A stretch of DNA of 64,000 nucleotides, taken from NCBI GenBank assembly GCA_023544645.1, contig JAMJFO010000001.1, positions 113,737 through 177,736 of the forward strand. Reading direction: 5' to 3'. Below, in pieces: positions 8,218 through 15,204 of the stretch. The notes beneath the pieces were generated by a model. It worked only from the letters and a program-made list of their open reading frames with translations. It ran no database searches and had not been told where the DNA came from. Positions within the stretch are counted from its first letter, which is position 1. Each line of letters begins with the position of its first letter. The translations under genes were made by a program, and so were the position numbers. The DNA is from Desulfobulbaceae bacterium. Its GTDB lineage: Bacteria; Desulfobacterota; Desulfobulbia; Desulfobulbales; Desulfobulbaceae.

Positions 8218-8462
8218 TGTCAAAAGGTATACAAATATCTATATATATACTTGTTATTGTGTTGTTTTTTCTTTTTGACACTGTATGTCAAAAGCTTGTC
8301 AAAAGGTGTCAAAAGTAATGATTTCAATATTTTACCACCTTTTGACAGGGTTTTGACACCATTGTCAAAAGGTATGTCAAAAGCTATTTTTCTGTTATTA
8401 CAGATAGTTATCATCATTTTCATGGACCTTTTGACAATATTATGTGTGTAAGTGGCAAAAGC
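8218..8462. repeat. Iteron-like array, candidate replication origin of the element
   Basis: About ten copies of a 10-bp unit TGTCAAAAGG (last base G, C or T) occur in 245 bp in both orientations. Forward copies start at 8218, 8286, 8297, 8307, 8363 and 8375. Reverse copies lie at 8271, 8338, 8349 and 8427. A one-mismatch copy starts at 8453. Two AT-rich tracts (8228-8270 and 8385-8426) sit between them. The array lies between rep and the winged-helix gene, as in satellites and plasmids whose origin directly follows the initiator gene. Confidence 0.8.
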
Positions 8463-10366
8463 TAAAATATATTGGATGGGGAGTAGTATTTTAGGGGACC
8501 TTCCGACCGGCAAATTATCAACCTGCCCTGGTCAACAAGTTCACCAATCATCCGGCGGGCGGTTCTTTCGTTGACGTCGAAAACATCCGCCGCCTGCTTG
8601 ACCGTGATTTCAACATTCGTCTTGAAAAATTCGCTTAGCATCATCGGTCCAATATCAATCTGCTGCTGTTCCGGGGGAAAAAGCTTCCACGTCATGTTTC
8701 GCCGGTTGAATTCAAGTGGATAATCTTCCTCGTTGACCTCCCGGCCCGTAACGTGCATGATGCCTTGGTTGCCGTCCCTGGTACACACAATAAGGGTGTC
8801 AGCTACGCCCTGGATACCTGTTGAACCGCTCATTTCGTCTATTGGGCTTGAATTCTTGGCCCCTGGACTTCCCTTCCTGGTATGGTGAACACAAACTACC
8901 GGGACCCCGTAGTGAATACTGAACCGTTGTAAACGCTCATAGTCTTCATATTCGGCTTGATACAGGTTACGCTTTCCGCCGTTCGACTTCGGACGCACTT
9001 TCTGAAGGGTATCGACCACGACAATCCCTGTGTTTTTATCGGATTGAACAATTCGTTCCAGCTCCCGGACAAAGCCGTTGCCGATCCGGGGGAAGTCGGT
9101 AAAGATGTGGAGGTTGTCCGGGTATGTATCAAAATAGCCTTCCATGCTTTGCATACGGTCTTTGGCCCTGCGATATGAATCCTCAAGAGCCAGATAATAC
9201 GCACTTCCCTTTTTGGTCCTGGCATACTCCCAGGCCGGAAACCCCATTGCTACGGCATAGCAAAGCCCCAACATCATCCAGCTTTTCCCGAATTTCGGAC
9301 GCCCGGCAATTATGGTCAGGCCCTCTGGAATAATCCCTTCAGCGGCCCATTTGATAGGAGGGTAGTCAGTTTCCATGATTTCCCGTGCCGTTAGAGACTT
9401 GACCCGGGGTTTCTCCTGAAGCAATGCCGCCTTTGTGGGACCGTCCCCAAGCTCTGACCGCATATCGTTGAAGTCGGTTCCCTCGATACCTTCCGGATAA
9501 ATCAGGTCGGCCCCGATTGCGTCTGCCGCTTCCTTCCCTGCTTCAAGACCGGTATTTTTTCCTATCTCTTCGGCCTTCTTCCAGTCATTGTCAGCCGCAA
9601 TAATGATAGGCTTCGGGTTTTTCCAGTCCGGGTAAATTTCCCGGACTGTTTTAGCTACAGAAAGAAGGTTTCCGGCATCAATGGCAACATAGGCTTTACA
9701 ACCGGTCAATTCGTTAACAGTCGCCGCTGTAGCCCAACCTTCAGCAATGAAAATCTTGTCCTCTTTACCTTCTATGATGCTGAAACAGCCCTTTTTCTGG
9801 CCGTACTTGTACAGAAGCTTTGTGGGCTCGTTTTCACCCCTCTGGCTTTTATCAAATATCCGCTGTATAGAAACGTGGTTGCCGTTCCGGTCAACTATCT
9901 TGATAATCAAGGCCCCGGTTGACTTTTCAAAGCGGGCTTCATGGGATTGTACCCTCTTGGTTATAAGTACCGGGTGATCATTGGGGACCGGTCCAGCCGC
10001 TTCCCATACTGTTGAAGAATCCTCTGCCGCTTTCTCCTGGCGTTTTGCCCGCTCCCTTTCATCTTCCTGGCGTTTTTTTTCGGCAATAAGAGAGTTAGCC
10101 AGTCTTTCCCCCGGGGATTGATTGCAGGCGCTATCCTGGCCGTCAGCGGGGTATCTGTATTTCTGGCCGTTCTTATGGTTTTCGAAAAAAGCCCAGGTTA
10201 TTTCCTGCAAGCTGTTGCCTGTGATTTTGTAAGAACCGGATTTTTTGCCGCCCTTATCGCCGTCAACGGGGGCATGATGAAATCCCGCATTAATTTTTAT
10301 TTGGCCAGCATCACCCCGGAAGCCTATTCCCTGTGCGCCTGCTAGTATTTCATTTAAAGTTGCCAT
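8462..10366 (-). CDS. Replication protein: TOPRIM plus RepA/RecA-like ATPase plus winged helix
   Basis: The 634-residue protein has a TOPRIM-type domain at about 200-310 (IFIAEGW with Glu209; IIAADNDW with Asp259/Asp261). A RecA-fold ATPase follows from about 340, with Walker A GRPKFGKS at 355-362 and Walker B IVVVDTLQ near 445. A winged helix forms the last 45 residues. This layout matches primase/helicase initiators of prophages and mobile islands. It probably loads at the iterons that begin exactly at its stop codon (inference). The ATG at 10366 follows CAGGAC; an in-frame start 25 codons upstream has no ribosome site. Confidence 0.85.
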   Translation of the reverse strand: MATLNEILAGAQGIGFRGDAGQIKINAGFHHAPVDGDKGGKKSGSYKITGNSLQEITWAFFENHKNGQKYRYPADGQDSACNQSPGERLANSLIAEKKRQEDERERAKRQEKAAEDSSTVWEAAGPVPNDHPVLITKRVQSHEARFEKSTGALIIKIVDRNGNHVSIQRIFDKSQRGENEPTKLLYKYGQKKGCFSIIEGKEDKIFIAEGWATAATVNELTGCKAYVAIDAGNLLSVAKTVREIYPDWKNPKPIIIAADNDWKKAEEIGKNTGLEAGKEAADAIGADLIYPEGIEGTDFNDMRSELGDGPTKAALLQEKPRVKSLTAREIMETDYPPIKWAAEGIIPEGLTIIAGRPKFGKSWMMLGLCYAVAMGFPAWEYARTKKGSAYYLALEDSYRRAKDRMQSMEGYFDTYPDNLHIFTDFPRIGNGFVRELERIVQSDKNTGIVVVDTLQKVRPKSNGGKRNLYQAEYEDYERLQRFSIHYGVPVVCVHHTRKGSPGAKNSSPIDEMSGSTGIQGVADTLIVCTRDGNQGIMHVTGREVNEEDYPLEFNRRNMTWKLFPPEQQQIDIGPMMLSEFFKTNVEITVKQAADVFDVNERTARRMIGELVDQGRLIICRSEGPLKYYSPSNIF

Positions 10367-10385
10367 ATGACTGTCCTGTCCAGGG

Positions 10386-10586
10386 TTATTTGTTGCAGCT
10401 TGCGGCCGGGGGGAACAACTGCCGCAGTTCGTCCAGCTCAAGGCTCCGGCAATCGTGCAAAACCTTGCCTTTGGAGTCCTTCACGAAATAAGCATCCTTT
10501 CCGGGCATCTTGACACGTACCACTTTCAGGCCCTGCCGCCTGGCAGCCGCCATGATAGAGAAAATGATTTTGCTGTTATTGCTCAT
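10386..10586 (-). CDS. Small protein of unknown function (element)
   Basis: The 66-residue protein starts MSNNSKIIFSIMAAARRQGLKVVRVKMPGKDAYFV and has a basic N-terminal half followed by a beta-like segment. No family is recognised. It lies between the AlpA-like gene and rep, all leftward, with short gaps, so it is probably co-transcribed. Confidence 0.6.
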   Translation of the reverse strand: MSNNSKIIFSIMAAARRQGLKVVRVKMPGKDAYFVKDSKGKVLHDCRSLELDELRQLFPPAASCNK

Positions 10587-10601
10587 GGTCGGCCCCCAGG
10601 G

Positions 10602-10838
10602 TTAAGAGGCTTTGACAAAAACGGTGTCCCGTTTCAGCCAATCAATAGTTGACTGTTTCGGGTAGCGGATTCCTACGCCTTTGATGCGGACGTAATCAGG
10701 CCCGGTCCCAACGCTGCGCTTGTTGGCAAGGGTTTTGACCGACCCGGCAAGGCCGAGTTTTACGAGGTCTTCGGGGGAATTTAACGGTTGGAGTTTTTCT
10801 TGAATTTCATCAAGAAATGAATTGTTGAGCTTTGACAT
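10602..10838 (-). CDS. AlpA/Xis-like DNA-binding protein (element)
   Basis: The 78-residue protein has the length and pattern of excisionase/AlpA-type helix-turn-helix proteins: SPEDLVKLGLAGSVKTLANKRSVGTGPDYVRIKGVGIRYPKQSTIDWLK. It shows a helix pair, a wing with basic and glycine residues, and a final helix carrying the DWL motif. Such proteins direct excision or switch on integrase or replication genes. It is the first gene of the leftward operon after int. Its AAGGAGG ribosome site lies in one arm of a long inverted repeat (10843-10904), so translation may be controlled by RNA structure. Confidence 0.7.
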   Translation of the reverse strand: MSKLNNSFLDEIQEKLQPLNSPEDLVKLGLAGSVKTLANKRSVGTGPDYVRIKGVGIRYPKQSTIDWLKRDTVFVKAS

Positions 10839-10842
10839 GGTT

Positions 10843-10904
10843 CAACCTCCTTAGGGTTTATCTGTGTTCCTTGGTTATAAGGAAGATAAACCATAAGGAG
10901 GTTG
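10843..10904 (-). promoter_or_regulatory. 62-bp inverted repeat covering the AlpA-like gene's ribosome binding site
   Basis: On the minus-strand transcript, CAACCTCCTTA pairs with TAAGGAGGTTG (11 bp). GGTTTATC then pairs with GATAAACC (8 bp) and TTCCTT with AAGGAA (6 bp), around a 6-nt loop, with one mismatch and a 4-nt bulge. The AAGGAGG of the next gene lies wholly inside the stem. No T-run follows, so it is not a simple terminator. Confidence 0.75.
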
Positions 10905-11135
10905 CAAGTCAAGCTAAGTACTTGAAATTAGGTAAATTTTCGGTAAATTTTCGGTAAATTTTTATTGCTTAAATAAATGCTTTAACGTTAAAATTTATAG
11001 CATGAGTTTTTTCAGAATTTTTTTTAAATTATTTTTTTTCGCCAAAATTTTTTCAATCCCGTCCGCCAGCTTTTCCAGGGTTGATTTTGCCCCAGGTAAG
11101 GAAGAAATTTTCAAACCGGATTCTTGATTGTCTCT
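10905..11135. promoter_or_regulatory. AT-rich regulatory region with three tandem 11-bp repeats
   Basis: Three head-to-tail copies of GGTAAATTTTC (the third ends in T) lie at 10931-10963. Their 11-bp spacing is close to one DNA turn, suggesting a cooperative binding site. The rest, to about 11060, is almost all A and T. The region separates int from the AlpA-like gene and probably holds the promoter of the leftward operon, but I cannot choose a single -35/-10 pair. Confidence 0.55.
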
Positions 11136-12362
11136 TCATCGGCCGACCTCCCGCGCTTCGGTGTTGTCGTGTTGCCGTTTTTGGTCAAATGCCTCAGCCA
11201 TGGCCCGGACCGCATCTTGTTTCTGATCCGGCAAAAGGTGGCTGTATCGCTCCGTCATTGAAATACTCTTGTGTCGGGCAAGTTTTTGGATGGTGTAAAG
11301 CGGGGTTCCCTGCATGGCCAGCCATGAACAAAAAGTATGCCGCAGGGTATGAAAGACCACTCTATACGTTGCATCTCTTGGCCCCAGGCCCTCATTAAAT
11401 CCCAGGTCTTCCACGGTCCGGGGGAAGGTGTCGGAAATCTTGAACTGCAAGCCGCCTTTTGTGTCCGGGAAGACATAGTCTTCCGGCTTCGCGTCTTCCG
11501 GGATTCTTTCAAGAAGCATTTCCTTGACGGGATCGGTCATGTAAACCTGTTGCGATTCCTGCCCCTTGGTTGTCGGCAGGTGGACAACCTTGCTCTTGAA
11601 ATCAAGGTCGCGCCATTTCAAGCCCCGGACCTCCCCGGACCTCAATCCACAATGAAGGGCAATAAGGACCTGGTCATGTGTCATTGGTGAACGTTTCGCC
11701 AGTTCATTAAGCAGCTGGCTTGCTTCGTCATGGGTCAAGAATCTGAGCCGCTTATTATTCACTTTTGGAAAATCAACTCTATTTGTCGGTACGGTCCCGC
11801 TGTAATATCCCCAGGAAATAGCTTTCCGGAATATTGTCCGGATAATGGTCAAGGTGTGGTGAATGGTCTTTGGTGCAAGGCCCTTTTTGGCAAGGCTGCG
11901 CTTGAATCGTTCCAGTGATAAGGGGTCAATCTCCCGGAGTGGAGTATTGCCGAAAATAGGCTTAATATGGTTGTTGTACCGGGAAGTATTTGCAAGCTGA
12001 GTGCTCTTGTTGAGTCCGGCAAGGTATTCTTGAGCAACGGTATCAAGGGAGATGTTCAGTTTTTCTTCCTTTTCCGCCGCCTGCTTCTCGGCTTTTTCCC
12101 GCTCAATGTCCATCAGGCGCATTTCTTTGAGGGATTGCGGCCTTTTTCCTGTCTGGATATTGCCAAGCAGTTCCGCCCGGATCTTTGCCGCCTTCTGCGC
12201 GTTCATTCCCCTGCTTGACCACCCGGCCCCCTCTTCAAAGTACCTTTTGAGGGTTGAATTGTAATACCGGATCATGAAATACTTATCTGGTCTGCCTCGG
12301 TATTTTCTGGTATTATGTTCTCTGACCCTGACGCCGGTTTGAGAGGTGGTTTTTCGCCCCAT
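11136..12362 (-). CDS. Tyrosine-family site-specific integrase
   Basis: The 408-residue protein has an N-terminal arm-binding region, a core-binding domain (about 105-190) and the catalytic domain. Catalytic residues are visible: Arg241 (HCGLRSGEVRGL), His338 and Arg341 (HTLRHTF), His364 (LARHKSISMTERY) and the nucleophile Tyr373. The charged stretch at about 80-105 is a helical linker. AAAGGAG lies ten bases before the ATG. It is transcribed inward from the right end, next to attR, and would catalyse integration and excision between the 75-bp repeats. Confidence 0.95.
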   Translation of the reverse strand: MGRKTTSQTGVRVREHNTRKYRGRPDKYFMIRYYNSTLKRYFEEGAGWSSRGMNAQKAAKIRAELLGNIQTGKRPQSLKEMRLMDIEREKAEKQAAEKEEKLNISLDTVAQEYLAGLNKSTQLANTSRYNNHIKPIFGNTPLREIDPLSLERFKRSLAKKGLAPKTIHHTLTIIRTIFRKAISWGYYSGTVPTNRVDFPKVNNKRLRFLTHDEASQLLNELAKRSPMTHDQVLIALHCGLRSGEVRGLKWRDLDFKSKVVHLPTTKGQESQQVYMTDPVKEMLLERIPEDAKPEDYVFPDTKGGLQFKISDTFPRTVEDLGFNEGLGPRDATYRVVFHTLRHTFCSWLAMQGTPLYTIQKLARHKSISMTERYSHLLPDQKQDAVRAMAEAFDQKRQHDNTEAREVGR

Positions 12363-12522
12363 TGCTCACAATCTCCTTTCTGGTCCCATGTCCTGTCCCA
12401 TATCTTTGAGGAAGAGGCGGGAAGGGTAGGGAAAATTTAACTCTTATTTTTGAGAGTAACATCAGATAGGTAGGAAGTAAAGGGAAGGATAATGATTTTT
12501 AGGGAAATGGTAGAAAAAAGAT
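12363..12522. other. Right-end region between integrase start and attR
   Basis: No gene is seen. The stretch has several scattered AGGGAA motifs (in the GTAGGGAAAATT, AAGGGAAGGAT and TAGGGAAATGG contexts) that could be integrase arm sites, and it should also hold the int promoter. Both readings are tentative. Confidence 0.35.
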
Positions 12523-12597
12523 TTCAAGTCCCATCTCTCACCCCAGTAAAATATTAAGGGATTCAGCTGGTTAGCTTGAATCCCTTTTTTATTTTGT
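12523..12597 (+). repeat. attR: 75-bp direct repeat with the tRNA-His 3' fragment
   Basis: The second copy of the attachment repeat holds only the last 23 bases of tRNA-His and its terminator; the bases before it do not continue the tRNA. Its upstream boundary with attL is exact (T at 12522 versus G at 3312). This marks the right end of the element. Confidence 0.93.
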
Positions 12598-12718
12598 GCG
12601 CCTGGCAGGAATCCTTATTATATACACGTTGCCAGTTAATCCAAGTAAATGAATGGACAATGCTAGTGTAAGTAACACCGCTGGAAAACGGTTCCGGGTC
12701 TGAGGAGTTGCATAACCT

Positions 12719-13015
12719 ATGGCGAGACCAAAGAAGAAAAGAAATTGCGCCGGGAAGCCATGCGGCAAGGTTTTTAAACCGACATGCATTCCCCTGCGTG
12801 ACCTGAGGCGGATCAACCTGCACCAGGACGAGCTTGAGGCAATCAGACTGTGTGATTATCAAGGTCTTTTTCAGGAGCAGGCCGGCGAGCAGATGGGCGT
12901 GTCGCGCGGCACGGTGCAGCGGCTGCTGACCTCTGCCAGGAAAAAAATTGCCGAGGCGCTTACCCAGGGCGCGGCGCTGGTCATGGATGAAGAGGAAAAG
13001 GAGCAGGGTCTGTAA
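12719..13015 (+). CDS. DUF134 family DNA-binding protein
   Basis: The 98-residue protein fits DUF134 (UPF0251). It has a basic cysteine-containing N-terminus (MARPKKKRNCAGKPCGKVFKP), the segment INLHQDELEAIRLCDYQGLFQEQAG, and a sigma70-region-4-like helix-turn-helix (MGVSRGTVQRLLTSARKKIAEAL). Members are putative regulators usually found beside NifX/NifB-type iron-molybdenum cofactor proteins, and one lies next door on the other strand. It is probably a regulator of that neighbourhood; no target is known. Confidence 0.85.
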   Translation: MARPKKKRNCAGKPCGKVFKPTCIPLRDLRRINLHQDELEAIRLCDYQGLFQEQAGEQMGVSRGTVQRLLTSARKKIAEALTQGAALVMDEEEKEQGL

Positions 13016-13063
13016 CAACCGCGTACTCCTTTTCATCTCCCGGCAGGTCAGATCCGGCAAGCC

Positions 13064-13462
13064 TTAATGGTGGCAATTTCCGTGCCCCTGGCATACATCT
13101 TTTTCGTCCATCGGCGCAAATGCATTTTTGACTACCCCGTCAATCAGAGACTGGATATCTTCAGCAAAATTTCGGGGCGCAAAAAGTACCTTGATGCCTG
13201 CTTCGGCAAAACGCTGCAGAGGTCTGGCTCCCATCCCGGATACCACGATGGTGTTCACGTTGTTTTCCCGCAATAGTTTCACCGGGCGAACGCAGCCGCC
13301 CGCGCCATGTTCGATATTGTTGACAGTCTGAATGGTGCTGATATTGCCGTCGTCGGTGACGTCGACCAGGGTAAACAGGTCGCAATGGCCGAAATGGTCT
13401 GATCGTTTGGCTCCAAGGCCGCCCGGAGCGTCTGTGGGAACTGCAATTCGTAAGGTGTTCAT
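13064..13462 (-). CDS. NifX/NifB-type dinitrogenase iron-molybdenum cofactor family protein
   Basis: The 132-residue protein has the characteristic fold signature: an N-terminal RIAVPTDAPGGLGAKRSDHFGHCDLFTLVDV strand-rich region, a middle motif (GAGGCVRPVKLLRENNVNTIVVSGMGARPLQRFAEAGIKV) and a His/Cys-rich tail (CQGHGNCHH) likely to bind metal. Such single-domain proteins occur outside nitrogen fixation in many anaerobes. GGAGGTATCATCC precedes the ATG. Convergent with the DUF134 gene. The exact cluster or metal carried is unknown. Confidence 0.85.
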   Translation of the reverse strand: MNTLRIAVPTDAPGGLGAKRSDHFGHCDLFTLVDVTDDGNISTIQTVNNIEHGAGGCVRPVKLLRENNVNTIVVSGMGARPLQRFAEAGIKVLFAPRNFAEDIQSLIDGVVKNAFAPMDEKDVCQGHGNCHH

Positions 13463-13490
13463 GGATGATACCTCCTGTCTGTATGCGTGA

Positions 13491-14471
13491 TTACTGCTGA
13501 ACCGGCCCGAAAATCGAGTCGGTGAGTTTGACGTACCATGCGGCAGCCTGGACCTGGATAATGTAGGAGACGGCTATCACCAGCGCGGTTTCGGAACCGG
13601 CGCTGCCAAAGGCATTAATTGCGATGGCCAGGGCAATGGAAAGATTGCGCATGACAGTCCCGTAAACAAGGGCGATGGCATCGTCCCGGGTGAAGAAGAT
13701 CCTGCCGACTATGGTGCTGAGAGAAAAATTCAGAAAGTACACGATGAGCAGCGGAATGAAAATATACCCCAGCATGGCTGGATTATCGGCAATGGTCTGC
13801 GCTTTCAAAGCTATGGCAACGAAAACGATGCCCAGTACTCCAAGAGTGGACAGCGCCGGGAATCGGGGCGCCAGGTTTTGCTTGAAGCTTTCTGCGCCAT
13901 GTCCGGCGATGAGCCATTGCCGGGTGAGGTAGCCCAATATCATCGGCAGCAGAACGATAACTACGATCTGCTTGACGATCAGCAGGAAGTTGACATCAAT
14001 CTTTGCCCCCATCAATGCCTGGATATAAAAGGGGGTCAGCAGTGAGCCAAGGGTCAGGCCGATAACGGTCATGTTGATGGCCGCGCCCATGTTTCCCCTG
14101 GCAAAGCCGGTCCAGGAGATGGTCATGCCGCTGGTGGGGAGCAGGGCGGCCAGCAGGAGTCCCAGCGCCAGGTACGGCCGGTGGGGAAAAAACAGCACAC
14201 CCAGGCCATAAGCCACGAAGGGGATGACACCAAAATTGATTATCTGGGTAAAAAATTGCAGTTTAACGTTTTTGATCCCTTCCCGCAGATGCCTGATGTT
14301 CAGGGTGACCATCATCGGATAGACCATCAGGAAGGTGAGGGGCAGGATCAGCATCTTGAGCCGGCTGATCTGGTCAGCCCCGACACTGATCCCAACCGCA
14401 AAACCAAGCAGCATCACCGCGGGGATGGCCAGGGTCAGTTTTTTGTTGATCCTGAAGAGCAGGTTCCACAT
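13491..14471 (-). CDS. SBF/ACR3-like membrane transporter
   Basis: The 326-residue protein has about ten hydrophobic segments and fits the bile acid:sodium symporter/arsenical resistance (BART) superfamily. It includes LLLAALLPTSGMTISWTGFARGN, close to the conserved polar motif of ACR3-type carriers, and MRNLSIALAIAINAFG near the C-terminus. Substrate is uncertain; arsenite, another oxyanion or an organic anion are all possible. No arsR or arsC gene is nearby. The ATG at 14471 is chosen because AGGAG lies eight bases before it. It is followed by the NifX-type gene and preceded by a DUF302 gene, all leftward. Confidence 0.75.
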   Translation of the reverse strand: MWNLLFRINKKLTLAIPAVMLLGFAVGISVGADQISRLKMLILPLTFLMVYPMMVTLNIRHLREGIKNVKLQFFTQIINFGVIPFVAYGLGVLFFPHRPYLALGLLLAALLPTSGMTISWTGFARGNMGAAINMTVIGLTLGSLLTPFYIQALMGAKIDVNFLLIVKQIVVIVLLPMILGYLTRQWLIAGHGAESFKQNLAPRFPALSTLGVLGIVFVAIALKAQTIADNPAMLGYIFIPLLIVYFLNFSLSTIVGRIFFTRDDAIALVYGTVMRNLSIALAIAINAFGSAGSETALVIAVSYIIQVQAAAWYVKLTDSIFGPVQQ

Positions 14472-14507
14472 GGGCAAAACTCCTGAAAAATTGCAGCCGG
14501 CGAGAAC

Positions 14508-14918
14508 CTATCTGGCTTCTTCGATCATGGCGATGATTTTTGTGTAGGTGTCCGCCAGCGAGGCAGGAAACGCCTGGTCATCGACAAGGCTCCTGATATC
14601 CTCCTCACGGAAATGATGAAAGCGGATCTGGGTTTTGTTGTTGCCGGTGAAGGTCATGATGAATTTCGGCATCAGAATCGCCCGTTCCGGGTTGGCCTGC
14701 AGACTTTTGGCGGCCTTCTCCGGTTTGCATATCTGGATCATGTGCAGGTCAAAATCTTCGGCCACTTCAACCCCGTGCCGCCCGAAAGAATGCGCCATCT
14801 CCATGGTGGTCTCATTATGGACGATAAAACCGTTGCGGGATGCAGTTGCAATCAAGTCCTGGACAAACTGTTTGTTGTTCTTCGTTGTTTCAGTGGCATA
14901 AAGGTTGCTCGGATTCAT
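14508..14918 (-). CDS. DUF302 domain protein
   Basis: The 136-residue protein matches DUF302. It has a segment on loss of self (FIVHNETTMEMAHSFGRHGVEVAEDFDLHMIQICKPEKAAKSL), the signature PERAILMPKFIMTF, and a C-terminal helix. Family members are often linked to metal or redox stress, but the function is unknown. The ATG at 14918 has GGAG about ten bases upstream; longer in-frame starts exist upstream but lie in the operator region. It is the first gene of a likely operon with the transporter and NifX-type protein, behind a conspicuous inverted repeat (14955-15027). Confidence 0.75.
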   Translation of the reverse strand: MNPSNLYATETTKNNKQFVQDLIATASRNGFIVHNETTMEMAHSFGRHGVEVAEDFDLHMIQICKPEKAAKSLQANPERAILMPKFIMTFTGNNKTQIRFHHFREEDIRSLVDDQAFPASLADTYTKIIAMIEEAR

Positions 14919-14954
14919 GGGGGAAGCTCCGTAATGGTGGTGGGAATGGGTAGG

Positions 14955-15027
14955 GTTTTTGTTCATATGCACAAAATAGAGCGGTGGATGGTGCCTGTCA
15001 AGAATTTTTGTGCATATGAACAAAAAC
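14955..15027. promoter_or_regulatory. Paired operator-like inverted repeat upstream of the DUF302 operon
   Basis: Two perfectly complementary 22-bp arms (14955-14976 and 15006-15027) are separated by 29 bp. Each arm is itself a near-palindrome around CATATG (TTTGTkCATATGmACAAA). This looks like two binding sites for a dimeric regulator spaced about five helical turns apart, flanking the likely promoter. The regulator is not evident in the window. Confidence 0.65.
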
Positions 15028-15204
15028 AGAGCGGCAGCCTGGACCGATTATCTGGTCCAGGTGTCCTCAGGAACGGTCATGGCGCATGCCGCGACTTCGG
15101 GCTCTGTGTCTCCTTCAACCGCGGGGAGAAATTTTGCTGCGCCGGGGGAAAGATTCCTTGCATTCCTACGAAATAACCAATACCTGCAGAACGACCAGGC
15201 ATGC

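Larger units (their letters stand above)
3313..12597 (-). mobile_element. Integrated element in tRNA-His, candidate phage satellite (about 9.2 kb plus repeat)
   Basis: The element is bounded by 75-bp direct repeats. All recognised genes run leftward: tyrosine integrase, AlpA/Xis-like protein, small protein, TOPRIM-helicase Rep, winged-helix protein, S49 peptidase, four unknown small proteins, Nu1-like terminase small subunit, and a last small protein. An iteron-like array directly follows rep. There is no large terminase, portal, capsid, tail or lysis gene. Small size, own replication, a terS gene and tRNA integration fit a phage-inducible island or satellite. A shrunken prophage is less likely, because the S49 gene precedes the Nu1 gene in the transcript whereas complete phages usually have the opposite order. 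Satellite status is inference. Confidence 0.75.

Noticed and set aside
8209..8451. Short plus-strand hydrophobic frame across the iterons
   Set aside because: Its apparent membrane-like composition comes from the repeated CTTTTTGACA/TTTGT sequence, and the array is better explained as DNA-level repeats.
8218..8462. CRISPR-type array
   Set aside because: The repeats are only 10 bp, occur in both orientations and have no constant spacer length, and no cas genes are present.
3313..12597. Integrative conjugative element
   Set aside because: No relaxase, coupling protein or type IV secretion genes are present, and the terminase and S49 genes point to phage biology.
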